Both the position numbers and the translations under genes were made by a program. A DNA stretch of 64,000 bases from Streptantibioticus ferralitis (GTDB lineage: Bacteria > Actinomycetota > Actinomycetes > Streptomycetales > Streptomycetaceae), in assembly GCF_029223525.1 (NCBI RefSeq), contig NZ_JARHTQ010000014.1, positions 62,001 through 126,000 on the forward strand, in the 5' to 3' direction. The stretch's first letter is position 1; each line of letters opens with the position of its first letter. Positions 43,330 through 52,320 of this stretch are shown in pieces. A model generated the notes under the pieces. The model worked only from the letters and a program-made list of their open reading frames with translations, ran no database searches and was not told the DNA's origin.

Positions 43330-44097
43330 ATGACCGTGCTGGACGCCTTACAGCTGATACCCGTCGCCGTCGCCGCCGGGTGGATCGACGCGGTCGTGGG
43401 TGGCGGCGGTCTGCTGCAACTCCCCGCGATGCTGGTGGCGTTCCCCGGGCTGCCCACCGCCACCGTGCTCGGCACCAACAAGGCGGTGGCGATCACCGGT
43501 ACCACCTCGGCGGCCATCACCTATGTGCGCAGGACGGACATCAACTGGCGATTCGTCGGGCTTGCCGCGGCGGTCGCGCTGCCCGCGGCCTCTGGCGGCG
43601 CACTGGTGGCCACCACGCTGCCCAGCCAGGTGTTCCGCCCGGTGATCATGGCGGCGCTGCTGACCGTCGGCGCGTTCGTCACCCTGCGCCCGGACTTCGG
43701 CCGTACCCATGCCCCGGTGCGGCTCAGCCGCTCCCGTGCGGTGACCGCCGCCGCGCTCAGTGGCGCGGGCATCGGCTTCTACGACGGCGTGATCGGCTCC
43801 GGCACCGGCACCTTCCTCATCATCACCTTCCTGCTGGTCCTCGGTGCCGACTTCGTCCACGGCTCGGCGATGGCCAAGGTGGTCAACGTCGGGACCAACC
43901 TCGGTGCGCTCATCGTCTTCGTGGTGCAGGGTCATGTGCTGTGGCTGCTCGCCGCCACGATGGCCGTGGGCAATGTGACGGGTGGCGCGCTCGGCGCTCG
44001 GATGGCGCTCAAGAACGGCGCCTCGTTCGTCCGGTACGCGCTGCTGGTCGTCGTCGTGCTGCTGGTCGCCAAGCTCGGCTACGACCAGTGGAGCTGA
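43330..44097 (+). CDS. TSUP-family (TauE/SafE) anion exporter
   Basis: 255 residues from ATG 43330 (GGGGG 5 bases upstream). Eight hydrophobic segments and the family motifs AAGWIDAVVGGGGLLQLPAM and GTNKAVAITGTTSAAITYVR in the first repeat, with GAGIGFYDGVIGSGTGTFLI in the second. TSUP proteins export sulfite, sulfoacetate or other organosulfur anions. Codon 7 is TTA (43348-43350), the rare leucine codon that in Streptomyces depends on the bldA tRNA. Expression may therefore be tied to development. Confidence 0.88.
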   Translation: MTVLDALQLIPVAVAAGWIDAVVGGGGLLQLPAMLVAFPGLPTATVLGTNKAVAITGTTSAAITYVRRTDINWRFVGLAAAVALPAASGGALVATTLPSQVFRPVIMAALLTVGAFVTLRPDFGRTHAPVRLSRSRAVTAAALSGAGIGFYDGVIGSGTGTFLIITFLLVLGADFVHGSAMAKVVNVGTNLGALIVFVVQGHVLWLLAATMAVGNVTGGALGARMALKNGASFVRYALLVVVVLLVAKLGYDQWS

Positions 44098-44230
44098 TGG
44101 CGGGAGACGGTCGCTGACCCCGACGGGGGGCGCTATCGTCGGCACTGCGGAGACCGCACAGCCGTTATATCGAGGCAGGCGCCGTGACGGCGCCCGAGGT
44201 CGGTTCGAGCCGGGTCGAGAGGGTGACGTC

Positions 44231-45163
44231 GTGGTCGTATTCCTACTCGGGATCAGCGCCGCCTGCTGCCTCGGCTTCGGTTTCGTGCTCCAGCAGCGAG
44301 CAGCGCAACGCGCTCCGCTCAGCGACTTCCTCTCCTTCCGGCTGCTGCTCGACCTGCTGCGGATGCCCGAGTGGGTGATCGGCATCGCGGCGATGGTCGC
44401 CGGGATGGTGCTCGGGGCGCTCGCGCTCGCGCACGGCCAGATCTCCCTTGTCGAGCCGCTCACCGCCACCAACCTCCTTTTCGCCATGGGCCTGTCGAGG
44501 TGGCTCACCGGACAGCCGCTGGGCTGGAGCGGCTGGGCCGGGGTGGCGATGCTGGCCCTCGGCGTGACGTCGTTCATCGTCGCGGGGCAGCCGTCCGGCG
44601 GTGGTGAGCTGGCCGGACCACTGCGGCACTGGGTGCTGTTCGGCACCTTCGTCGGCCTCGCGATGCTGCTCACCGCGCTGGCGAAGCGCCTGCGGCCCAC
44701 CTTGGAAGCGACCGTCCTGGCGCTGGCCGCGGGGCTGCTCTACGGGTTGCAGGACGCCCTCACCCGTATCTCGGGCCAGTTCGTCAGGAGCGGTGGAGTC
44801 GCCGTGCTGCTCGTCCACTGGCAGCCGTACGTGATCGTGGCGCTCGGGCTGACCACGCTGCTGCTGGTGCAGAGCGCCTTCGAGACCGCGCCGCTGCGCT
44901 CCTCGCTGCCCGCGCTGACCGCCGCGCAGCCGCTCGCCGGTATCGCCTGCGGGGTGGGGTTCCTGGGCGACCAGCTGCGGGTGACGCCCGGCGCGCTCGC
45001 CTGGCAGGCCGCCGGACTGCTGGCCATCGTGATCGGCATCGTGCTGCTGGGAAGCCACCCGGCGATGCCGGAGGGACCGTGTGCGTTGCGTGATCCTCAC
45101 ACGGTCGACCGCCATGCCCGCGAGCAGGCCCGCGAGCATGCCCGCGAGTCGGTCGAGCCGTAG
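44231..45163 (+). CDS. DMT/EamA-like small-molecule transporter
   Basis: 310 residues from GTG 44231, with GAGAGGGTGA just upstream. Nine to ten hydrophobic segments. GHALA-type halves are seen in LGALALAHGQISLVEPLTAT and RSSLPALTAAQPLAGIACGV, as in the DMT superfamily (DUF-type EamA-like proteins, possibly magnesium-transporter NIPA-like). The substrate is unknown. The C-terminal tail carries an imperfect repeat, HAREQAREHARESVEP. It lies 133 bases after the TSUP gene and may be separately transcribed. Confidence 0.8.
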   Translation: MVVFLLGISAACCLGFGFVLQQRAAQRAPLSDFLSFRLLLDLLRMPEWVIGIAAMVAGMVLGALALAHGQISLVEPLTATNLLFAMGLSRWLTGQPLGWSGWAGVAMLALGVTSFIVAGQPSGGGELAGPLRHWVLFGTFVGLAMLLTALAKRLRPTLEATVLALAAGLLYGLQDALTRISGQFVRSGGVAVLLVHWQPYVIVALGLTTLLLVQSAFETAPLRSSLPALTAAQPLAGIACGVGFLGDQLRVTPGALAWQAAGLLAIVIGIVLLGSHPAMPEGPCALRDPHTVDRHAREQAREHARESVEP

Positions 45164-45450
45164 CCCGCCCGGCCGGTCCGAACTCACGGCAACTCTTTCC
45201 GCCCCACGCCCCCGGGCGAAGTTCCGCACCTCCTTCTCCTTCCGCCGAGATGGGGCAGCACGCCCGGCGAAGACCCCGCCCCCTCTCCGCCGCGACGGCG
45301 AGCGACGACGACGCGGCCCGGCGGTCTCGTACCCGCCGCACGCCCCACCGAAGATCCACAACCCTCACCGCCGCGACGGCGAGTAACCCCAATGCCGTAA
45401 ACCGGTGAAGCCAAGCCCACCGCACCCCGGGGCGAAGGCCCGCCGCAGCG
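45164..45450. other. Intergenic region with a two-copy 16-mer
   Basis: This is the gap between convergent genes. CCGCCGCGACGGCGAG occurs at about 45287 and again at about 45372; each copy carries the small dyad CGCCG/CGGCG. No gene is supportable. Confidence 0.5.
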
Positions 45451-46950
45451 CTAACGCTTCGGCGGTACGTATGCGGACCAGCCGGTGATCAGCGGTGATC
45501 CGGTGAGCTCGCGGCGCTGCCAACCCGGTGCGTAGGAGGGAGCGCCGCCGCCGGGAGCGACCAGGATCGCCACCGCCCGGTGTTCCGCCGCGCGGACCAC
45601 CACCGGTCCCGAGGCCTGCGAGGCGTCGCTGCGCAGGTTCGAGTTGATCGACGAGGCGCAGCCCGCGTCGTAGGCGATGGGCTGCGAGTCACCCGCGACC
45701 AGGCACGGCGGCCGGATGCCGATCCGGCGCAGTGCGTCGGCGAGCGCCCGGTACTCGCCGACGTTCCGCCGCGCCGAGCCGATCTGCCGGTGCAGGATCT
45801 GCGCCTGCACGTACCAGTGCCCGGCGAGCAGCGCCCCGGCGAGCACGGCGGCGGTGATCCGCAGCGGCGTCGGCGAGGTGCGTACCGCCCGCGCCCCCGC
45901 GGTCAGCAGCGCGGCGACCGGCAGCGCCAGCAGCGCGTACGCGGGAAGCAGGAAACGCGGTGCCGCATACGGGATCAGGAAGAGATACGAGGCCGACAGC
46001 GACACCGCACACAGCACCGGCAGCAGCGCGGGCGCCAACCGCCCCGCCCGCGCTGCCACCACGATCCCCACCACGGCGAGCAGCGGCAGCGCGGGCCACC
46101 AGGCGATGTGCGACACGGCCGGATAGCCGACGTCGCACGGGCGGCACAGCAGCGGGCCGTCCGCGCTGCGCAGCGCGTTGCCGACGTTCCACGAGAAGCC
46201 CAGACCGCCTTCTATCGCGTCCGAGTCCGCCAGCCGCTCGGTGATCCCGCCGAACCGGGCGTACGCCTCCGCTATCCACTCCGCCATCCCGGCCGCCAGC
46301 CCCGCGGCGATCGCCGCGGCGATCCGCCAGTCGCGCCACGCCCGGACCAGCACCCCCGCGAGCAGCGGCAGCGCCAGCCACACACCGTCCGGGGCGCGGA
46401 CCAACGTGGGCCAGCCGACCGCCACCGCGAGCCCGACCAGATGACCCCGACGTGGCCCCTCCCGTACCGCGCGCAGGAAGAACCCGGTGGCCGCCACCGC
46501 GCCGAAGGCCACCCACAGGTTCGGCATCATCTGCGACCCGTACTCGACGGTCACCCACAGCCCCGCGAACAGCAGCGCGGCCAGCGCCGAGGTGCCCCGC
46601 CCGATGATCCGGTGCCACACGGCGAACGCACCGAACAGCGCGAGCCCGGAGAGCACCGCGAGGAAGGTCCGCAGCACCAGGGGGTCGGAGGTGAACGCCG
46701 CCACGGGCGCGCCGAGCAGGGTGACCCCCCGCGAGCGCGGTGCGCTGAAGAAGGCGGCGGGAGAGCGCGGATCGACCTGCGAGAAGTAGATCGACTCATC
46801 CCAGGCGAGCGAGCGACCGGGGGCCGCGAGTATCAGCTGAGCGGCGGTGTAGAGCGCGGCGACGATCGCCAGTCGTGGATCGCGGCGGACGCGTGCGACC
46901 GCTGGGGCGGCCGTACTGGTGCGTATCGCGGCTGTTCCGGCGAGTGTCAT
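45451..46950 (-). CDS. GT39-like polytopic glycosyltransferase/membrane protein
   Basis: 499 residues from ATG 46950 (AGGAG 6 bases upstream); ATG 46956 touches the ribosome-binding site and is less likely. About 11 membrane helices. After the first helix, the loop has the acidic pair in LAWDESIYFSQVDPRSPAAF, as in GT-C (protein O-mannosyl or ArnT-like) enzymes. The C-terminal 100 residues form a soluble domain with ADALRRIGIRPPCLVAGDSQ. It would use a polyprenyl-phosphate sugar on the outer face. The acceptor is unknown. Confidence 0.75.
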   Translation of the reverse strand: MTLAGTAAIRTSTAAPAVARVRRDPRLAIVAALYTAAQLILAAPGRSLAWDESIYFSQVDPRSPAAFFSAPRSRGVTLLGAPVAAFTSDPLVLRTFLAVLSGLALFGAFAVWHRIIGRGTSALAALLFAGLWVTVEYGSQMMPNLWVAFGAVAATGFFLRAVREGPRRGHLVGLAVAVGWPTLVRAPDGVWLALPLLAGVLVRAWRDWRIAAAIAAGLAAGMAEWIAEAYARFGGITERLADSDAIEGGLGFSWNVGNALRSADGPLLCRPCDVGYPAVSHIAWWPALPLLAVVGIVVAARAGRLAPALLPVLCAVSLSASYLFLIPYAAPRFLLPAYALLALPVAALLTAGARAVRTSPTPLRITAAVLAGALLAGHWYVQAQILHRQIGSARRNVGEYRALADALRRIGIRPPCLVAGDSQPIAYDAGCASSINSNLRSDASQASGPVVVRAAEHRAVAILVAPGGGAPSYAPGWQRRELTGSPLITGWSAYVPPKR

Positions 46951-47048
46951 CGGCATCTCCTGTCGGTGCGCTCGCTGCATTCTCGCTGACCCACCCCATC
47001 ACACAACCGGCGAGGATGCTGGCGGGCGGCGCGGCGGAGCCCCGGCCC

Positions 47049-47909
47049 TCACTTGCCCATGTGCTTGACCGGCAGCGCGTTGGCCGCCAGCACCGCCTTG
47101 GTGAACGGGGACACGAGCTCGGTGAGCCGCTCTGCGTACTCCGCGCCCAGATGACGGTAAGGGGCGAAGCCGAGGCGGTCGGTGTCCGCCTCGATGGTGC
47201 GCCGCAGTTCCACACCGTGGTCGGTGAGTTCGCCCTCCGCGTCCAGTAGACCGCGTTCCCGCAGCCGGTCCTCGGCCGCCGACCACTCCTGGGCCGACCA
47301 GCCGCGGGTGGCCTGTGAGAAGTACCGGGTGAACCCCTTGCCGGTGGCGGTGTGGGTCACCAGGGCTTCCAGACCGTCGAGTTCGGCCTCGGCGAGCGCG
47401 ATCAGATGGCCGTCACCGCGGTGCTCGCGCAGCAGCGTGGCGGCGTGCCACAGCGCCAGGTGCGGGGCGTCGGGCACCGGCAGGTCGGCATTGGCCGAGT
47501 ACAGCGGGCGGCCGGGCCGCCCGCAGGCCTCGGTGGCCCGCAGGGCCAGTTCGGCGGCCTCGGTCAACTGCCGTGAAGCGATCGCCTCCGGGCCGAGCAG
47601 CCGCCTCAGATAGGCGTCGGTGATGCGCAGCCGGGCCTCCAGCACCGCACGCGGAGACGCGGCGTGCCAGGCGCGCGGGATGTGCCGGGCCACCAGGTCG
47701 GGGTGGAAGTTGTAGAAGGTCGCGGTGACCGTGCCCGCACCGACGGCGCCGAGCGGCGCGGCTCGCCCGGCGAAGTACGCCATCGACCCGCGTTCGAGTC
47801 CGAGCGCGGCAAGCTCGTCATCGTGCTCGGGCGCGAAGTAGAAGGCCGAGTGCAGCGGGTTGAGGGCGTTGTAGCAACGCCGTGACGCGCGCAGGGTGAG
47901 AGTCGTCAT
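47049..47909 (-). CDS. SCO6745-family protein
   Basis: 286 residues from ATG 47909. The N-terminus RRCYNALNPLHSAFYFAPEH and the block MAYFAGRAAPLGAVGAGTVT match the actinobacterial family named after SCO6745 of S. coelicolor. The C-terminal half has a winged-helix-like look (WSAQEWSAAEDRLRERGLLD). No catalytic motif is known. Its presence close to idi, the lipid-polymer operon and the hopanoid genes echoes the order of the S. coelicolor SCO6745-SCO6764 region, as I recall it. Confidence 0.8.
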   Translation of the reverse strand: MTTLTLRASRRCYNALNPLHSAFYFAPEHDDELAALGLERGSMAYFAGRAAPLGAVGAGTVTATFYNFHPDLVARHIPRAWHAASPRAVLEARLRITDAYLRRLLGPEAIASRQLTEAAELALRATEACGRPGRPLYSANADLPVPDAPHLALWHAATLLREHRGDGHLIALAEAELDGLEALVTHTATGKGFTRYFSQATRGWSAQEWSAAEDRLRERGLLDAEGELTDHGVELRRTIEADTDRLGFAPYRHLGAEYAERLTELVSPFTKAVLAANALPVKHMGK

Positions 47910-47918
47910 GGCGTCACG

Positions 47919-48755
47919 TTACCCGCCGGTAGAACCGTTGCCGAGATGTCGTCGCCGCGCGGGGCGGGCGGTGTCCGCCGCCTCGACCGTCCAGGTGAAC
48001 CTCGGCGCCCGGCGCTCCAGGAAGGCGGCCACCCCCTCGGCGCGGTCCGCGCTGCCGCTGGCCTGGTCCGCCCAGTGCGCCAGCCGCCCGGGGTCCGCGA
48101 CGCCGTCCGCCCCCAGCGCCATCGCCGTGAACTCCTTCGCCGCGGCCTGGGTGAGCTGGGAGCGGCTGGCGAGGATCCCGGCGAACTCCGCCACTCGTCC
48201 GTCCAGTACGTCCTCGGGGAGCAGTTCGTCCACCAGGCCGGTGCGCAGTGCCCGCTCGTCGTCGATCAACTCGGCCGAGAACAGCAGGTACTTGGCGGTC
48301 GAAGGGCCGACCAGGCCGACCAGCCTGCGGGTGGACGACGCCGGATAGACGATGCCGAGTCTGGCGGGTGTCACCCCGAACCGTGCGCCGTACGCCGCGA
48401 ACCGCAGATCGCAGGCGGCCGCCAGTTGGCATCCACCGCCCACGCAGAAGCCGCGGATCGCCGCGATCGTCGGCTTGGGGAACGCGGCCAGTGCCTCCTC
48501 CGCGACCGCCGCGGCCGCGCCGGGGTCCTCCTGTCCGCGCAGTCCGGCGATGTCGGCACCCGCGCAGAACGTCCCGTCCGCACCGGTGAGCACCAGTACC
48601 CGCACCGCGGGGTCGGCGGCGAGCCGGTCGAGCAACTCCGGCAACTCCCGCCACATGGACACTGTCATGGCGTTCCGCTTGGCCGGATTGCTGATGGTGA
48701 CGGTCGCGGTGGCAGCGCCGTCGGCGTGGTCAAGCAGCAGGCCGGGCTCTGGCAT
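47919..48755 (-). CDS. Enoyl-CoA hydratase/isomerase-family protein
   Basis: 278 residues from ATG 48755, with GGAAGGAA about 5 bases upstream. Crotonase motifs: NPAKRNAMTVSMWRELPELL, the oxyanion motif GTFCAGADIAGLRG and IRGFCVGGGCQLAAACDLRF. The gene ends 9 bases before the SCO6745-family start, so the two are probably co-transcribed. The position of the second glutamate is PARLGIVYPASST, so isomerase rather than hydratase activity is possible. The substrate is unknown. Confidence 0.88.
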   Translation of the reverse strand: MPEPGLLLDHADGAATATVTISNPAKRNAMTVSMWRELPELLDRLAADPAVRVLVLTGADGTFCAGADIAGLRGQEDPGAAAAVAEEALAAFPKPTIAAIRGFCVGGGCQLAAACDLRFAAYGARFGVTPARLGIVYPASSTRRLVGLVGPSTAKYLLFSAELIDDERALRTGLVDELLPEDVLDGRVAEFAGILASRSQLTQAAAKEFTAMALGADGVADPGRLAHWADQASGSADRAEGVAAFLERRAPRFTWTVEAADTARPARRRHLGNGSTGG

Positions 48756-49041
48756 GCGCGTTCCTTCCGTCCGGTCCGGCTGTCAGGTCTGGGCGATCCT
48801 ATTGTCTGCCTCTCGGACAACCCCCTGAAATCAGCGAACAAAAGCCGCAAGACCGCTCTGCCCGCCCACTGTAGACGGTCTCAATCGGTCAAGAGCCGTC
48901 GAGACACGCTGACTTGTGGTCAGCGCAACGGCAAAGGCGTTGTGGCCCCAACACTCTTCACATATGAGGCGGTTCCCGCCGCCCCGGCAAGTGGGGACCG
49001 GGCGGGACTGCGGGGAACGTCACGCGAGGGCTGGTGCTGTC

Positions 49042-49551
49042 ATGACGGTCTGCGGGAGAACCCCGCCCGAACCCATGCCCCCGGAGGCCGCCGGCGCGGC
49101 TCCGGGTGCGGAGCGAGTCGCTTCCTGCCCCTACGAGGGCGCCTGGCGGTTCACCGCACCGGCCGTCGACTCCTCGGTACCGCAGGTACGGCACGCGGTG
49201 CGCGACCTGCTCGCCCGGCAGGGCGTCCCGGTCGCCGCCGAGACCGTGGACGGGCTGCTGCTGATCGTCTCGGAACTGGTCACCAACGCCGTACGGCACG
49301 CCGCCGTGCTCTCTCCGCAGATCACGGTGGAGATCACGGTGGGCCCGCAGTGGGTCAGGGTCGGCGTCGGCGACAACCACCCGTACCGCCCCAAGGCCTT
49401 GGAGGCCGACTACGCGAAGACCGGCGGTCGCGGCCTGCTGCTGGTGAAGGCGATCACCGCCGAGGCAGGAGGCGCCTGTGATGTCGAACACACCCCCGCG
49501 GGCGGCAAGGTGGTCTGGGCGGCCCTCCCGTTCTCGGCGCCGCTGCTGTAG
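49042..49551 (+). CDS. RsbW-like ATP-binding protein (anti-sigma/HATPase_c)
   Basis: 169 residues from ATG 49042, with GAGGG about 12 bases upstream; ATG 48964 is an in-frame alternative. The histidine-kinase-like ATPase fold shows the N box LLLIVSELVTNAVRHA, a short G1 (GVGDNHPYRP) and the G2 box TGGRGLLLVKAI. The kinase phospho-histidine domain is absent. Streptomyces carry dozens of these, thought to act as anti-sigma factors or partners of STAS proteins. There is no partner gene next to it. Confidence 0.85.
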   Translation: MTVCGRTPPEPMPPEAAGAAPGAERVASCPYEGAWRFTAPAVDSSVPQVRHAVRDLLARQGVPVAAETVDGLLLIVSELVTNAVRHAAVLSPQITVEITVGPQWVRVGVGDNHPYRPKALEADYAKTGGRGLLLVKAITAEAGGACDVEHTPAGGKVVWAALPFSAPLL

Positions 49552-49572
49552 CGGGGCGCCCCTACCGGCTCG

Positions 49573-50202
49573 TCACCAGCCCGCTGACGGGCCGGTCAGC
49601 TCCCGTGCCGCGGGCAGCGCGGCCTCCAGCACGGTGTCGAACCACGCGGACAGCGTGGTCCGCTCACGCAGCCCCGCCAGCCCGTCCGGCGTCACGAACG
49701 CGGTGTCGCAGACCTCCTTCGGATCGGGGCGCACCTCGGCCCGGACCAGACCCACGAACAGGTGGTTGAACTCCTGCTCCACCAGGCCCGAGGCCGGATC
49801 CGGATGGTTGTAGCGGACCGTCCCCGCCTCACGCAGCAGCGCCGGGGCGACCCCCAGCTCCTCGGCGGTACGGCGGGTGGCGGCGACGAAGGGCTGCTCC
49901 CCCGGGTACGGGTGGCCGCAGCAGGTGTTGGACCACACACCGGGCGAGTGGTACTTGCCCAGCGCACGCCGCTGCATCAGCAGCCGACCCGCCTCGTCGA
50001 AGAGGAACACGGAGAACGCCCGGTGCAGTCTGCCCGGCGGTAGGTGCGCGGACAGCTTCTCGGCCGTGCCGATGGTCACACCGCCCTCGTCGACCAGCTC
50101 CAGCAGGATCGGTGCGCAGCTGCCGTCGGACGACGGCCCCTCGGACGACGGACCGGTGCTCCCTGGGTCGCCGGGCCGGCCGGTGGCGGGACTGATCGGC
50201 AT
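49573..50202 (-). CDS. idi: Isopentenyl-diphosphate delta-isomerase, type I
   Basis: 209 residues from ATG 50202 (GAAGG 6 bases upstream), preferred over ATG 50208, which touches the ribosome-binding site. The first 25 residues are a Gly/Ser/Pro-rich extension. The Nudix fold shows HRAFSVFLFDEAGRLLMQRR, the catalytic cysteine in VWSNTCCGHPYPGE and the RRTAEELG metal-binding helix. It interconverts IPP and DMAPP and so feeds polyprenyl and hopanoid synthesis. It is divergent from the lipid-polymer operon and about 8 kb from the hopanoid genes that need its product. Confidence 0.95.
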   Translation of the reverse strand: MPISPATGRPGDPGSTGPSSEGPSSDGSCAPILLELVDEGGVTIGTAEKLSAHLPPGRLHRAFSVFLFDEAGRLLMQRRALGKYHSPGVWSNTCCGHPYPGEQPFVAATRRTAEELGVAPALLREAGTVRYNHPDPASGLVEQEFNHLFVGLVRAEVRPDPKEVCDTAFVTPDGLAGLRERTTLSAWFDTVLEAALPAARELTGPSAGW

Positions 50203-50553
50203 GGCCATCCTTCGCTCTTGACGCTCATGACGTACGAGATCCCTAAGTCTGCCGCACGCCACCGCACCCCTGCCGGTTTGTCGCCACGCCCGGCCCTCGC
50301 CCATGCTGGGGTGTCTGCTGTGCCGCCCTCCCGGGCGACCAGCCCCGGTCCAGGCCCTGGCGCGGCCGCCACCGGGCGGTAGTGAACGTGCGGTGAACGG
50401 TGCCTTCCGGGTATCCGATAGCCTCAGCCGTCGAACCCGCCCCAGCGACCTGCCGTGGCGGGACGCAGGCGCGTCTGGAAGCCGGGCGCCACGGGATGCA
50501 GCAGCCAACGCAGGCCATTGCCGTCGCCTCGACCCATCAGGGAGTGAGTTCGT
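50203..50553. other. Divergent promoter region between idi and the CDP-alcohol operon, 351 bp
   Basis: Both operons must start here. I see a GTGAAC direct repeat (50382 and 50393) and A/T-richer TATCCGATAGCC at 50412, which could be part of a promoter for the plus-strand operon. No small gene or riboswitch is recognisable. Confidence 0.4.
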
Positions 50554-52320
50554 CTGTCGACCGCCATCCTCACCGGTCCGCCGGTCGCGGACTCAACCCT
50601 GGAGGACGACCTGCGCCTCCTCGGCTTTGACGTGGTCGCCGCGGACAGCCCGGCGGAGCTGGCCGGCCACCTCAAGGCCGCGCCCGCCGGGACCAGGGTC
50701 GCCGTGGTCGACCGCCGCTTCACCGGGCACCGCCACGCGCTGCGGCTGGCCCTGATCGATCCGCGCTTCGCGGCCGGCGCCATCCCCGGCGCCCTCGGCG
50801 TCAGCGCGGCCGTCCGCGGGCAGCTGTGCCTCGCCGCCGACGGCCTCGCCGCCCCCGACGAGCTGGCCGCCGCGCTGGACACCGCGGGCGTCCCCGTACA
50901 CCGTCCGGAACTGGGCGTACTGACCGCCGCCGTGCCCACCGACGACGCGGAGCGCGCGCGGGTCCGCGGCGCCGTCGCGGCCGTCGACGAGGAGCAGGTT
51001 CGGCTGCGTACCGCCGTCAAGGCGCGTGACGGCTTCTTCACGACCTTCTGCGTCAGCCCGTACTCCCGCTACCTGGCCCGCTGGTGCGCCCGGCGCGGAC
51101 TCACCCCCAACCAGGTGACCACCGCCTCGCTGCTGGTCGCGCTGATCGCCGCCGGTTGCGCGGCCACCGGGACCAGGATCGGTTTCATCGCGGCGGGCGT
51201 CCTGCTGCTCGCCTCGTTCTTCCTGGACTGCACTGACGGGCAGCTGGCGCGGTACTCCCTGCAGTACTCCACGCTCGGCGCCTGGCTGGACGCCACCTTC
51301 GACCGGGCCAAGGAGTACGCGTACTACGCGGGCCTCGCGCTCGGCGCGGCCAGGGCGGGCGACGACGTCTGGGCGCTGGCGCTCGGCGCGATGGTGCTGC
51401 AGACCTGCCGCCATGTCGTGGACTTCTCCTTCAACGAGGCCGCCCACTTCGAAGACGGGGCCACCGCCAACACCAGCCCCACCGCCGCCCTCTCCGACCG
51501 GCTGGACAGCGTCGGCTGGACGGTCTGGGTGCGCCGGATGATCGTGCTGCCGATCGGCGAGCGCTGGGCGCTGATCGCGGTACTGACCGCGGCCACCACC
51601 CCGCGGGTGGTCTTCTACGCGCTGCTGGTCGGCTGCTCGCTCGCGGCCTGCTACACCACCGCGGGCCGGGTGCTGCGCTCGATCACCCGCAAGGCCCGGC
51701 GCACCGACCGGGCGGCACACGCGCTGGCCGACCTGGCCGACTCCGGCCCGCTCGCCGAGCTCGCGGCCCGGGTGCTGCCGTCCTTCGCGGCGCCCGCGGT
51801 CGCGGTGGCCGGCGGCGCCGCCGCGATCGGCACCGCCCTGTTCACCCCGTACGGCACCTGGTGGCCGGTGCTCGGGGCGGGCGTCTACTGCCTGACCTCG
51901 GCGGCGGCGGTCACGGGTCGGCTGAAGGGGGCGCTCGACTGGCTGGTTCCGCCGGTCTTCCGCGCCACTGAGTACGTGGTCGTACTGGCGCTCGCCGCAC
52001 GCTCCGGCGTGTCCGGCGCGCTTCCGGCGGCGTTCGGGCTGATCGCGGCCGTCGCCTACCATCACTACGACACGGTGTACCGCATCCGCGGCGGCACCGG
52101 TGCGCCTCCCAGGGCCTTGGTCCATGCGACCGGCGGCCATGAGGGCAGGCTGCTGGTGGCCACAGTGGCGGCCGCCCTGCTCGCGCACAGCACAGCTTTG
52201 ACAACGGCGCTCGCGGCTCTGGCCGGCTATCTGGCGCTCGTGGTGCTCACCGAGTCCATTCATTTCTGGGTCTCGGCCGGAGCACCCGCGGTACACGACG
52301 AAACAGGAGAACCCACATGA
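50554..52320 (+). CDS. CDP-alcohol phosphotransferase with C-terminal DUF5941
   Basis: 588 residues. The frame opens after TGA at 50545, and the only codon well placed behind GGAG (50541-50544) is CTG 50554; the next standard start, GTG 50632, would remove 26 residues. Residues 1-145 look like a degenerate nucleotidyltransferase-type domain. RTAVKARDGFFTTFCVSPYS then leads into a CDP-alcohol phosphotransferase with the full motif DCTDGQLARYS...G...D...D (about residues 228-253). The C-terminal 200 residues are membrane helices of DUF5941 type. It would join a CDP-activated alcohol to a second alcohol at the membrane. It overlaps the next gene by 4 bases. Confidence 0.85.
   Translation: MSTAILTGPPVADSTLEDDLRLLGFDVVAADSPAELAGHLKAAPAGTRVAVVDRRFTGHRHALRLALIDPRFAAGAIPGALGVSAAVRGQLCLAADGLAAPDELAAALDTAGVPVHRPELGVLTAAVPTDDAERARVRGAVAAVDEEQVRLRTAVKARDGFFTTFCVSPYSRYLARWCARRGLTPNQVTTASLLVALIAAGCAATGTRIGFIAAGVLLLASFFLDCTDGQLARYSLQYSTLGAWLDATFDRAKEYAYYAGLALGAARAGDDVWALALGAMVLQTCRHVVDFSFNEAAHFEDGATANTSPTAALSDRLDSVGWTVWVRRMIVLPIGERWALIAVLTAATTPRVVFYALLVGCSLAACYTTAGRVLRSITRKARRTDRAAHALADLADSGPLAELAARVLPSFAAPAVAVAGGAAAIGTALFTPYGTWWPVLGAGVYCLTSAAAVTGRLKGALDWLVPPVFRATEYVVVLALAARSGVSGALPAAFGLIAAVAYHHYDTVYRIRGGTGAPPRALVHATGGHEGRLLVATVAAALLAHSTALTTALAALAGYLALVVLTESIHFWVSAGAPAVHDETGEPT

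Noticed and set aside
48879-48901. GACGGTCTC ... GAGCCGTC near-hairpin upstream of the RsbW-like gene
   Set aside because: Arms differ by one base and the 10-base loop is long; not strong enough to call as an operator or terminator.
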